From: Synanceia verrucosa
Lineage: Eukaryota > Chordata > Actinopteri > Perciformes > Synanceiidae
Assembly: GCA_029721515.1 (NCBI GenBank)
Contig: CM056563.1
Span: forward strand, 20,899,954-20,963,953
DNA length: 64,000 nucleotides
Direction of reading: 5' to 3'
The notes below the pieces were generated by a model. That model made no database searches, was not told the DNA's origin, and saw only the letters and a list, made by a program, of their open reading frames with translations. This document shows, in pieces, positions 10,460 through 22,400 of the stretch; position 1 is the first letter of the stretch; every line of letters begins with the position of its first letter. The position numbers were made by a program, and so were the translations under genes.

Positions 10460-13400
10460 CTTCAGGACAGAGAAGAGGGGTGGGAGGGGGGGATGGAGGT
10501 TTTCAAGGATCAAAGGAAAAATCATAAAAAATTAAAGTCTTAAAATTGGCTGGGCGCTGTCCCCTGCAGCACCTTCCCTTACCATTACAGTCAAACCGGC
10601 CGTGCATGCATGCTTGCGCACACGTCCACAAGCGCACAGAGTTGGTGTAGAATTTGGAGATGTGAAAGAAGCTGATAAAGTAAAGGGGGGCAGACAGATG
10701 TGTGCAGCTCCATAGTGAACAGGAGGAGAAGGAAGCTAAAGAGGCTGGACACGGACATGGTCGCTCATTGCTGCAGGCCGGGCAGGGGGGGATGCAGGGT
10801 GGCACGGGTTCACACAGGGTGGCGGGGTGGGTGATGTTGGCCGCAGGAACAAGAGGAGTGTCAGGGGTGGTAGGGGGTGGGAGGGTGAGGGAAAGGTGAG
10901 AACAGAACAAGAGACAAACACAGGAGATTGTTATTCAGGTTGATATCAGCATGTGGTGCGAGCCGCCGTGAGGCCGGCCGCCATCTACACATGATGACAA
11001 AACCAGTGATAAACACACCTTCCTATCATGGCAGAAAGTGACAATGTAAAGTATGCAGGTGTGGACCACCTTTTATGTTTTAATGATTTTCACTCATTAA
11101 AAAGATGCAAAATTTTCTGATGGACAGGCAGCATCACAATCACAGTGCCTTCATGTAATGCTGCATTGAGTCAGTAGATGGCACTGTTCAAACACTATGA
11201 AACTCAACATTTGTCATAAGGTGCATCTGTCTCTCGGAGGTGAATGCATGTGACACAAATATTTTGTAAGTTTTATCTGCAGACCGGAGTGTCGACAGGG
11301 TGGAGATAAAAGTGACAAAGAGACAAATCTTGCTTTGTTTTGCAATATTTAGGGAAGTTTTATTTGTGCTTTTCCTGACTGGAAGCAACAGGAGGAGAGT
11401 TTCTGCAGTGCTCTGAGAGGCTTTGTTAGTTTAGGGATTTACGGGGTTTAGTTCGGTGTGAAAGCAGAGCAGGTGTGCTCGTCTAGACTGCGCTGCTGGG
11501 AGGATTTCACATGCTCTGCTGCAGCTCCAGAGCCTGTGCTGCCAAGCGCTCCCCCAGAGAGCAGGGCTGTTCCTTCTGCTTGAGGAACTCCTCTCAAGCC
11601 TGGCCGACACATTTATTCTGGTCTGTGAGAGCAGCGGTGAAGCCGCCCTTCATCTCACGCACACCAGATCTACCCGCCTGCCAAACGACACCCTCCTCAG
11701 ATAGATCTTCAAAAACCTCAGTCCCAGCACCTTTAACTAGCCTGTTTTACAGCCAGGCGTAATAAGAGGTCAAATGGGAAATGGAAATGGGGTTTTGCAG
11801 CGTGAAAGTGATGCACATTGTCACACCCTCCTTGATCTGTGCCAAGGCAAACGAGGAGAAATTGTGGCTTTGAACTGTCTGTTCTTATTCGGCACATTGA
11901 TTCGAAGGATCCTCATGCCTGGAATGCTCTAATAACCATCTGAGTACAGATTTAGTGAGCAGGCAGCCCGAGTACAGCGACACAGAGCACCATCAGAAAG
12001 GCTCCGTTCATTTAAAAAATCCATAATTAACACCAAGATAACATCAGAACCTAAACTAACAAAATAACCTGATGCTCTTGCTAAAAACAACATTAAAGGG
12101 AGGGTTCAGATGTGTTGGAAGAGGGGTTGGATGAGGACACTTATTCATAGTCAGTGCATTGCAGTAGATAGCAGACAGGAGTTACTGAGGAGCAAAGCAA
12201 AGAAGCTGTTTGGAACAGCAAAACACATTTTAGCCACCTAAAAAACACAACATCAGTCTTTCACCCTTTTACCTTTCTGCCAGACAACCCTTTCCGACTG
12301 AAGCTGCTACACCCCCTCTATTCAAAGCCACCAGACTCCTTTGACAAAAACAGTAATTTTACCTCGCTGAACACAGGAGTTGCTGGACTACAGCTGCTTC
12401 ACTCTGTGCATTTGATTGTGTTATTGTGTGACTTTGTCAGGATTCACCAAAGAAAGGGCTGTCTGACAGCAAGGTAAGGCTGGGAAAATATACTAAATGT
12501 ACATTTAAAATGATTTATTTAGGTGGGGCTTTCTTATAGGTGGCTTAAATACTATATGTACATTGCTCCTACCTGCTCCCCTTAACTGGGTACTGCTGAC
12601 TGCAATCTACTGTAAGTAATAAACTGACTTTTTATAAGCACCACCAGCTCAAATCATCTGAACGATCCATTTAATGCTATTTGAACCACATTATTTGCAG
12701 GGGAATGTCTAAGAGCGATAGCCCGGGGGTAGCAAAGGCCTATAATCAGATCAGCCACTCCAGGTGCAAAAGCTAATGTTCATTAGCTAAATAGTCCATT
12801 CAGTCAGAATACATCGTCCTGATGAAAAACTTGAACTTAGCAAAGGTGAACACAGGACCCACATAAAACCAAAAAGTGTTGCCAGTGTCTCTCGCTTTAG
12901 CTGACTGCAGATGGTACACAGTGATGTCTTCATGTTTAACTGTCCCTCCAGCTGGCGTTCATGACATGTTAATGTGTCCCAGCTGCCTTTCATCTCAACT
13001 TGTGGAAAATTGTCATTGTCATTGTGTGGATAATGCTAAATGTATTTATATATTTATGTCAATTAGCTGGAGGTTGGGATCACAGAGAGAGTTTTCACCA
13101 GTGGAAACAAAAGAGAAAACGCCAAAGGGAAGTGGAAGGAGGGTAAAAGTTTGGGGTTATGTTTGGGGAAGTACGTCCAGGAAAGTTTTAAGAGGAGAGA
13201 CAACTTTACCTTCATGTGTGGGCCGAGCAGAGAGGTCACCCACGGTGGGCAAGTCTGATCATCAGAACAACAGTATGAGTGAAAAGTGTGATCAGAAGGT
13301 GGGAGTTTGAGGTTTGCACCAATTTAATACTTTTTTTAACACCTAAACAAATATAATTTAATACCCAAAAATCTCATCACAATTTCTCTGGTAGAAAATA

Positions 13401-16400
13401 GTCAATTTATTGGAGGGCTTGAGTAATATGGAGTTTTTGAGGCTGATGCCGATATCGACATTAAACAGGAAAAAAAATCTGATAACCGATTAATCTCCGA
13501 TAATAATTTTTTATGAATATTTTTATTCAGTCCTTTTAATACTTGCAACAACGCTATAAACTGAAGGCATAACTTTTTTCTACAACTTTAATTTCAAGAA
13601 CTAAGACGTGAACTTTGTGAACAAAAAATTGTGCAAAATTACAGTAAATCTCTCAATGTTGTGTTTTCCTATCGGTATTAAACACACCGTCTGAAAATTC
13701 AATACCTACAGCAAATTTATGGTAAATTTAATTTAAGACCTTGATTATCCAGATTAATTAAAGACATTTTTAGACTTGTTAAGGAGCCACAGGATCCCTG
13801 ACGGACTGTGGTGGCTTAACTCAACCAGGGATAATTTCTCAGTTACAGCTCAATCAATATGTGAATCCTAGAAATACAGATGCTGATCACTGTGACTGTT
13901 TAGCAGAATGAACATCTTTTACTTTGTAGTTGGTATAATTAAGATTTCTCCTGAAAAAGCTCAGAAGCACAATGTCAGTGATGAGTTATAAGAAAAAAAA
14001 CACACATCAGGTGATGTGAACATACAGTCGACAAAAGTCCTTAACTAGCTTTAAAAGCTGTATGCAGATGAGCCAGTTGGCTTGATAATTTGATGAGATG
14101 AGCAGCAGATAATCAGTGCGTTTTTCCCTGCATATTCCATGCTCAGCTGTTTCATTATATTGAATTTTAAATGATTCAGAAGACAGATTTTGCTCCTTCC
14201 ATCTGTAAGCTAAATTGTCAGAATCTGTGCCGTTTCCTCAGTTTGACATTAAAGAAATCTGACCTAGATGGAGTGATTTCAAAAGCAACAGCTTGTGAAA
14301 CCAGTAACACAAGGCTGGATTCAGCATTGTGCTTCGTTAAGGTTTGAGTAAGATGCCGAAATATTTGTGTTTTCATTTGGTACATGTCACTGCACGGGGT
14401 TCACACTTCAAGTTCATGGAACCCCAAAGAGTTCAATCATGAATAAATAAAGATATTATAAAATAATCATGAAATTATATATGAAACATATCAATAAATT
14501 GAGAATTTGTTAAATAATTAAAGACATAGTTAATCTCTACTTATTACTATCCCTGCTCTATTATTCATTTTCATATTACAATTTTATTGCATCATCACAA
14601 CTTTTAGTAATGTTAATGTAATTTTTCTAAATTATATATAGATAATGATAATCTAATCAGAACTGATTTTCTTAAATATACTGTATATATTTATATCTAT
14701 TTCCATAGAATTTCATGCAAATAATCATGTGATTATTTATAAATTATGAATGTATATCATGCATCTGTAGTAGTAGTAGCAGCAGTATTAGTATTACAGT
14801 ACTAGTATAGTACTAGTAATAGCCAGTATGACCACAGTGGTTATTATTTGTACAATGAGAGTCCTCTGCTTTCCAAACAAATGTTGAACAAACCTCTACC
14901 TGACTACCCACTGGTGCACTAATGAACTACTTGACATCTCAACTACACCTCCTAATTCAAAATGTCACAAAATGCAGTTATTAGCTGTTGTGAAAGTGGC
15001 CACAGCTGACTGCATATTCTCTTGGTTATAAGTCATCTGGTTCTTTGTTTCCTGCAGTTGTGATGTGTCGCATAAACAGCTTGGCACTAACAATTAGCTT
15101 TGAGTGCTCACTGTCCCTTTCACACAGTTTCTTCACACAATGGCTGTTTTGAACAGTTTGTGGACAAAGAGAGAGTGTGCCAGTGTCATAATGAAATAAT
15201 TTTGCTTTCAATAGACAAGAACAGGCATCCACTCCACTTCCAAATCACAGGGAATGAGAGAGACTGACGGGGGAAGAGTGAAAAGGAGAAACGGGCAGCG
15301 TGAGTTAAATTGCAGAGAGCAGAGAACGGAAGAAGGAAAGAGACATAAAGAAGAGGAAACGTGAAAGACTTGAGGCTGGGGAGGAAAGAGCTGTCCTCTT
15401 CACACTGAATAATCAGTGATTGCCAGTGACTCAAGGGGCGATTATCACATGGCGCTGTAGAGATTCCTCCCAATCTTCTCTGAGTCTGGGGCGACCAAAG
15501 CTTCATTACGTCCCCATCTCTGCTATCTCTCCCCCTCTGCCCAACGTTCATTTCTCTGCAATCTTCAAGACTGAATTTGAGTCTGAATGCTCTGTCAAAT
15601 TCTGTGGGGTATGGAGGTTTAGGTTCACTCCACTGCTCCCGTTATTTTTTCAAATTACATTGACATTAAGTTTTTTCTCCCCTGTGCAAAAAATCTTCTC
15701 TTGGCCATACTGGACTGACATGCTTCAACAGTTCAATTTCCTCGCCTCTGGGGACCCATCAAGCATCCTTATGTCCAGTGCTTTACCATATTTTTTATCA
15801 CAGAAATGCTGGCAAATTAACCCCCCTTCCCACCTTTAAATGTATAACAGAATGAGTAGTGTATAGAAAGCTAAACAGCTAAACATTTTATGCAAAGTGA
15901 AACAAATGTGCAAATAGCTTACTTTTTTATTATTTATTTATTTACTTAATTAAGTGAGAAAATGACCCTATTTCTCACTTGATTTACTACCTCAGTAAAC
16001 ATGAGTTTATGGGCTCAGTCTCTAGTTTCAAGTCTTCAATACAGCATGATGTTTATTTAGGGGATGATTTCAGGCCTGGCTACCTTGTGAATGACAGGTT
16101 GTGACCAGTTTGGGTGTTTTTATCCTTGATCTTTAACCTTTTCAAAGTGTGAGTTCAGTTTTCAATCCATGGTCACCTAAAATATCTTATTCAGCATTCA
16201 GTTATTTAGGTCCACCCTCTTGTGTCACTTCTGGTTGCAAAAATAAAACAACAAGAGGAAGAAAAAAAAATGCTGAACTCAAGGCCTGGATGGGTGACGT
16301 CACGGTAACTATGCTCACTTCCTATACACATCCTATTGGTCTAAACATGACTAAACATGAACAGACTGAGTAACTATGTTCAAAACACAAAGACGTCTCT

Positions 16401-19400
16401 TATGGTAATAAAATGTTAAGTAAAGTTTCTTATATAAACTTTTTAATTGGTTATACACTACAAGCGCTAACCCTCCATCTCTGTCACCTGTGTGACACAC
16501 GATTCTCTGTGGACAAAAAGGCTGCAGAGGATTCTTTGATCTCGACAAACTCATGATAAGGACACCGTCACAACAATGTCACTTTGCCATCAAAGGATTT
16601 ATGGTAATTAGGTGGTTTTAAATTCAAATCACTACAATCTATCCAAAAATGTGAAATGTAAGTGGGGGTGTGCGGTGGATCTGTGGGGCGAAGAGAGGAC
16701 TGAGTGGAGGTGAAGGGTGATGGTCGATGCATGCTTGATCTGGTGTGGAAAACACAAGAGAAGCTGCAGGGTTATTCTGGAGGTTCAGATGTAGACGTTC
16801 CTCCTGGAGGAACCTTTAGAATAAACCATGTTTCTATATCAAGAACAAGATTGTCAAATTTGCCTCTATCTGTGGAAAAAAAACATTAAAACTCTCTCCT
16901 ATCTTTCTTGATTTATACAGCTATACATCATTGCCTCTCTGTGCCCCAGATTCAGATAGAGGCCATATTAAAATGCCATGTCTTTTTTTCATAATTATCA
17001 ACATCTTCACTTTTATTATTTTATTATTTTAATACCACTCGTGTGTGCAAGCCTTTTTTTTTTTTTTTTTTTTTTTACATTTTGCTGCTGCCAGATCAAA
17101 TGTGCATTGGCCTTGAAAGGGCTAAATGTAAAGGTCATACCTGGTGCTGGCCCTGGATCTTCATGAAGTCCTCTCTTCTGCCACTTTTAGTCTTGTCTGT
17201 GCTGTTCTGCTGCAGGTGCTTCAGTTTGGAGGCAGCTGAGGAGTGGACTTTACCAACGCTTGAACTATTTCCACCCTGATAGGAGAGAAGAGACGTGTGA
17301 ATCAGATCTTGGACACACAGAACGTGGTCATACATTTCATTTCTCCTCTTAGGGGCCTTTAGTTTACGCATCACACACACATCAGACACACATCAGCTTC
17401 GTTCAGAGTTTGATTCTAGCAAGCGAGACTGTCCCATAAGAAAGACGAGGATTTTTTTAAGATGAGAATGTGCAGCTGATACAGCTGAACAATTCACTTC
17501 ACAGTTTCACCATCTATCAGCAGAAAAATGACAAAGACGAGAATATAGAAATGCAGCATCAAAACTGACGTTGCATAGCACAGCCTCGCCGCGGGATCCA
17601 TGAGGCAGTGGGTTTAATGATCTTCCTTGCTGAGTTACTCTGTCGACTGTCTCTAATACACACAAAAACAAATACACATTCAGTCAAATTCCTATCCCAC
17701 TGTGCCTCCTTTGCAGACAGAGACATTAGCTGAAAGGAAAACTAATAAAACATTAACTGTTGTAGTGTTGATTAGCTGATCTATCTCTGCCAACCTGTCT
17801 GTCTTCCTTCTGAGCTGAATTTTGAGATGCACACATAAAATATACAGCACATGTAATGCTTCATTTAATGTGCAAATCAAAAACTGTAAAACTGTAACAG
17901 GGAGTTGAAAGGAGATCGCTTGTCTGTAAGAATTTTCGTGAGCGCACAAGCAAACGATGGACACGAGGAGGAAGAAGGGTCATGTTGAAACGTTGAAAGT
18001 GGTTGAAGTCGGAGTGACGAAATAATATGTGAAGACGCTGTAATCCTCGTGCCTACGGGAACCCTCCCTGGCCCCACATCAGAAGGCTGAAACTCACCGT
18101 GACAGTGAGACTGTCAATTACTGCAGTCCTGCCCTGATCGGGAGGCTACATTCAGAGCAACAGGGAATACTGTATGCAAGCCGTCAAGACACCTCAGTGA
18201 AGTGGCAGCTGACACAGGAACGCAAGAAGTCTTTTGATTACCCCTAATCTTTTGTTGTGTTACGCTTAACTGGAGGCGAGTTGAAAGAAAGCTACTCGCA
18301 ATGTCTGGTAATGGAGTTCAACACATGGTCATTATATATTAACAGGAAGTGTATTAGAAGTGATATTTAGCTCTGGTGTAAGAGATGGATTTCTGTGCTC
18401 ATACAGGTTCCTGAGGAATAAGAATGATAACATTTTTCTCAATTTTAAAGATTTTTTTTCTGAATATACATGTAAATATTGATTTTTTTTAAATCAGATT
18501 TTATCTGACTGTAATGAGGTGTATTTTGTTCTGGATTCTGAAAGCACAAATTCCCCTGGTGACACATTAAATATGCCTTTAAAGGTACAGTGAGTAGGAA
18601 TTTGGTTTGCAGATTGCAACCAACTGAGTACCCCTCTGCTAATGCTAAGCTAATGAAAAGACAACAATTGAAAGTTGTGGTGATTATATACTAATAAAAA
18701 CATAGTTTCTGCCAAAAGATCCCTCAAAATCCAACACACTGGTCCTTTAAGCATAAGCATAAATACGGCACAACCACTGACATCTTGACCCAATATTTTG
18801 TTTCCAAATATCAGACAGAGTTGATTTCAGGACAGAACAAATATGAGAACATAGAGCTGACAAATAAACAGGAGGAAAAAAAGAAAGGGAAATTAAAGAT
18901 AGCTGTATTATCTACGCAGTTGTCTTTATTGCCTGTTTAATGTAACACAAGATTAAATTGATAGATTTTTACAGACAGAAAACAGATCGATAAAGAAACA
19001 ATTAACAACTCTGGTCTCAGCAGGAGAGCAGCTCCAGCTATAATCACTGAACAGACAAGTAGAGAGGGTGTCTGTTGTCTGTCCCCTATCACATATTTTC
19101 AATTTCAAATACAATTAGATTTCCTTTTTAGTCAGGGAGCAGACATCAGAAGAAAGTGAAGTTCCAACAGTCACCCAGAGAGAAGCAGGGAGGAAAGTAA
19201 GCAGCAATCTGCACTGTGTGAGCAATGAACCTGCATCGACGCCCGGCTGAAAGAGGACGGCTTGGGTGGGACTGGTGGCTTCTTGGTCTCTGAGGTCGGA
19301 CTGCTTTTGGTGGTAGTGTCAGTGTAGAGCTGATCTGTAGTTGGATGGCCACTGATCTCTATCAAGGTGTGTTCCAGCTGACGAATAGTCTCCTCCAAGC

Positions 19401-22400
19401 TGTCCAGCCTCCTGTACGTGCTGTGTCGGATATCCTCCCTGGTTTTCACCTGGCTGTCCACAGAGTGAGCTGACCCACCAGACTGATGTGTGATGTTTCC
19501 TGATTTCTGCTGTACCTCAGGATTCCTGACATCAGTGTTGTGCTGAAGTGTCAGCACTCTGTCCCCTGTCTTTATCCCTCTCCTCAGAGCCTCCACCAGA
19601 GAGTTCTGCTGGCCCCGGTGGATGGAGGATTTTAATCTGGGTTTGGGCACCGGCTTGGATGACTTCAGCAGAGAATGCAGCATCCTGTAGGCATCCCTGA
19701 CTGTTTGTTCCTCTCTGAGGAACACCAGGAGAGGCCGGACCTCAGGGACTTCATTAGTGTGAGGAAAGATGATCAGGGTCTGCAGAGCTTCTCCTGAAGT
19801 CCTGCTGAGCTCCTGGGCTTCAACAGGAGACACCACCCTCACCTCCAGCTCTGTTAACAGCAGGGTAACTTCCTGCTTTATCTCCACTTCCTCATTAAAC
19901 TGATTAAACTCTTCATGAGGAGGGCTTCGAGACGAATCCTCTTCTTTTGAAAATCTAGTCTGGTAGGCGGTGTGATGACCAGTGCAGTCCCGTGATGGAC
20001 TATCTTCCACAGGGTCATCGGCTGAATCTCTGACAGGATCCTCTGAGGTGGTGGATGAAGCTGGCAAACACTCTGTCAACACGATGTGGGGGACAGCAGA
20101 CAAGCACCTTCCCTATAAATAAGGAGAGCACTTAGAGGTTTAAATTTGAACACACTCGCTGTAAGATCACTGTGTCGTCATCCATGGAGTACCATTGCAA
20201 TCTTGTTGTGTTGTTGTGTGCAGCAGTATAATGACACTAAAGATCTGGAGTTGAATCTTAAGATATGTGTCAGTGTGAAAATGTGTGCAGATCCTTACTG
20301 TCGCATCTGATGTGCTGCCTGTGTGGCTTGTCTGCAGCTCCCTCTCAAGGCTAGAGCAGTCTAGTGAGGCACAGCTGGACAGCTGTTTGACACTGCTGGT
20401 CACACATAGTGACTGGCTCTGACTCTCACACACAAAACCACCACAACAACTGTAAACCCACTGCAGACAACACTCGCACAGAATGTCCCTTGTGTAGTTG
20501 CATGACATTCGTATTATGCTATGAAACTCATGCATCAAGGACGGAATTTGAGCAAAGTTAAATCTCCATTAATCATTTATTCTGTATTTCTGCATTAAAT
20601 GGTTCAAATGAGGGAAGGTGTTTGACATAAAATCAGACGCCAAAATTACAGTATTCTATAAATCGTTATTATTTGAGCTTATTTTTGCTCCTTCTTTATG
20701 GTTGAGTGCTAAATTACGCCGATGAAGAGAGTCGATCTCCCAGCATGCTTAAGAGCCAGATGCTTTTCTTCAGTGCGAGGGAAAATCACACCAGAGTGAC
20801 GACACACAACTCTAAAATAAACACTAATATTGCTCTGTGTCTGCTGGATTTGTAAGTATGTAACTGTTTGCTAACTTAATATGTTAAATAAGGTAATATA
20901 GTGATGTACATATTATATATTGTACATGTCAGCTAGATTTATTATGGTTATTATGGTAATTCAGTTTCCACACCAGATTAGGACACATAATGCAGTTACA
21001 AAAAAAATGCAAAAAATGGATTACTGACAGGCACATGTAGAAATAAGACTTTGCTTGTGAATCCTTAACACTGTATGTACTGTATATAATAAGAGGAATA
21101 TTATCTGCTGAAGGAATATTTTGTTTTCATTCCAGCTTGAAGAGATAGAAAGAGCGGATGTGGCTGGAGGCTGAGTAGCTGATGGTTTCTGTGTGTGGTC
21201 GAGGGGTGAAGAGGGCAGCAATCCACAGCACTCAGGGTCAACCAGAGTGTTACCTCACTGCCTGGGGCCTCTGAAGCCCACAGGTCCAGTCTGCAGGGGG
21301 GTGCACTGTTCCTGCTGCGAGGGCTAACAGGCAGGGAAAGGGGCAGAGCGAGCCTGAGAGGGGCTCTCTCAAACAGCTGGGGAGGGAAGAAGCCGTAAAT
21401 CATAGGACAAAAGCACAACAGCCACTAAATAACCAAAATCAGCTTTTGTTGACTCTGTGCTCCATCGGATTTCAGGCAGGCCATCTCAAACACAGTCCAA
21501 GCAACCATCAGGGTCCATCTGTCGGTCTGCGATCTGTGAGCCCTGGGTGATGATGTGTGTGACTGAGCACTATCTGATCTTTGGGATCTCCCAGCGCCAA
21601 GGGCAGGGGGACATATGGCACCTGCTGCTTGAACATGTGGTAATGATGGTGTGTGCACACAAAAGCCAGTAGCAGATTGCGGACATAACATAAATAATAT
21701 AATAAAAAGAGTGCATTGAACAACAGCCTATTATGCACATAATCAACATATTACTCAACCCATGTTTCAGATTACCTCCAATTCGGCAGCAATTTTCTCC
21801 TCCTCTGCTTCCTCCTTGTCCCCAGAGGCAAGTGTGGGAGGTGTGGATGCAGGACGGGGGTTTTCAGACACGGCCCTCCTCAGTTTTATATGCGGCTTCT
21901 GGCCTTCAGTCTCTTCAGATTCAGACTTCTGCAATTGCAAATACAAAACTAGAATTACCACCGTAATGTAGTTTACATCTCTGCTATCACAAACTAACCT
22001 GTTGTTATTTACAACATTATTATAATTGCACAATCCTTACTTTATGCACTGTATGTAGATAATACAATTGTATGCGTCTGAATCTTCTGATTTACCTTTA
22101 TACTTTTTCCAGGAATGAGGGGTTCTCCGCTGCGGCTGGTTATGCCTGGAGAAGAAGGGAAACTGCGTCTAGGAGGTGGAGGAGGAGGAGACTTGGAGGG
22201 TTTCTCTGTGCGATATCGAGGCACTGTCAGCTCATCTGGAACAGGAAGTCATTTAGTTATCTTAAGAAAGGAGTCTTGAAGAATACGTTCATAGTGATTT
22301 TAGAACGTGTTTAGAGTGTGTAAAACCTGCTTTATTCAATATCCAATGTCATGTCGAGTGACTGATTATATTTATAGAACCTATTAATGTTATTAAAATT

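Larger units (their letters stand above)
10460..17140 (-). other. Last srcin1 intron (6.7 kb)
   Basis: No supported exon was found. It holds a dispersed repeat (13402-13633), a hairpin (13778-13820), a T23 run (17054-17076) and a CRE-like TGACGTCA (16295-16302). A protein-like fragment at 11507-11743 is described separately. Confidence 0.6.

Noticed and set aside
11594..11596. TGA inside the protein-like fragment as a selenocysteine codon
   Set aside because: No selenoprotein-like Cys/Sec redox motif around it and I did not find a SECIS element; decay is the simpler reading.
13210..13254. 45-nt phase 0/0 unit (TCPPWVTSLLGPHMK) as a possible missing srcin1 exon
   Set aside because: The acceptor context (ttctgatgatcag) is weak and similarity to the human SIPVLTSFG region is no better than chance.
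16295..16302. Perfect CRE (TGACGTCA) as a promoter element
   Set aside because: It is an isolated 8-mer in an intron with no CpG island or transcription start signal nearby.
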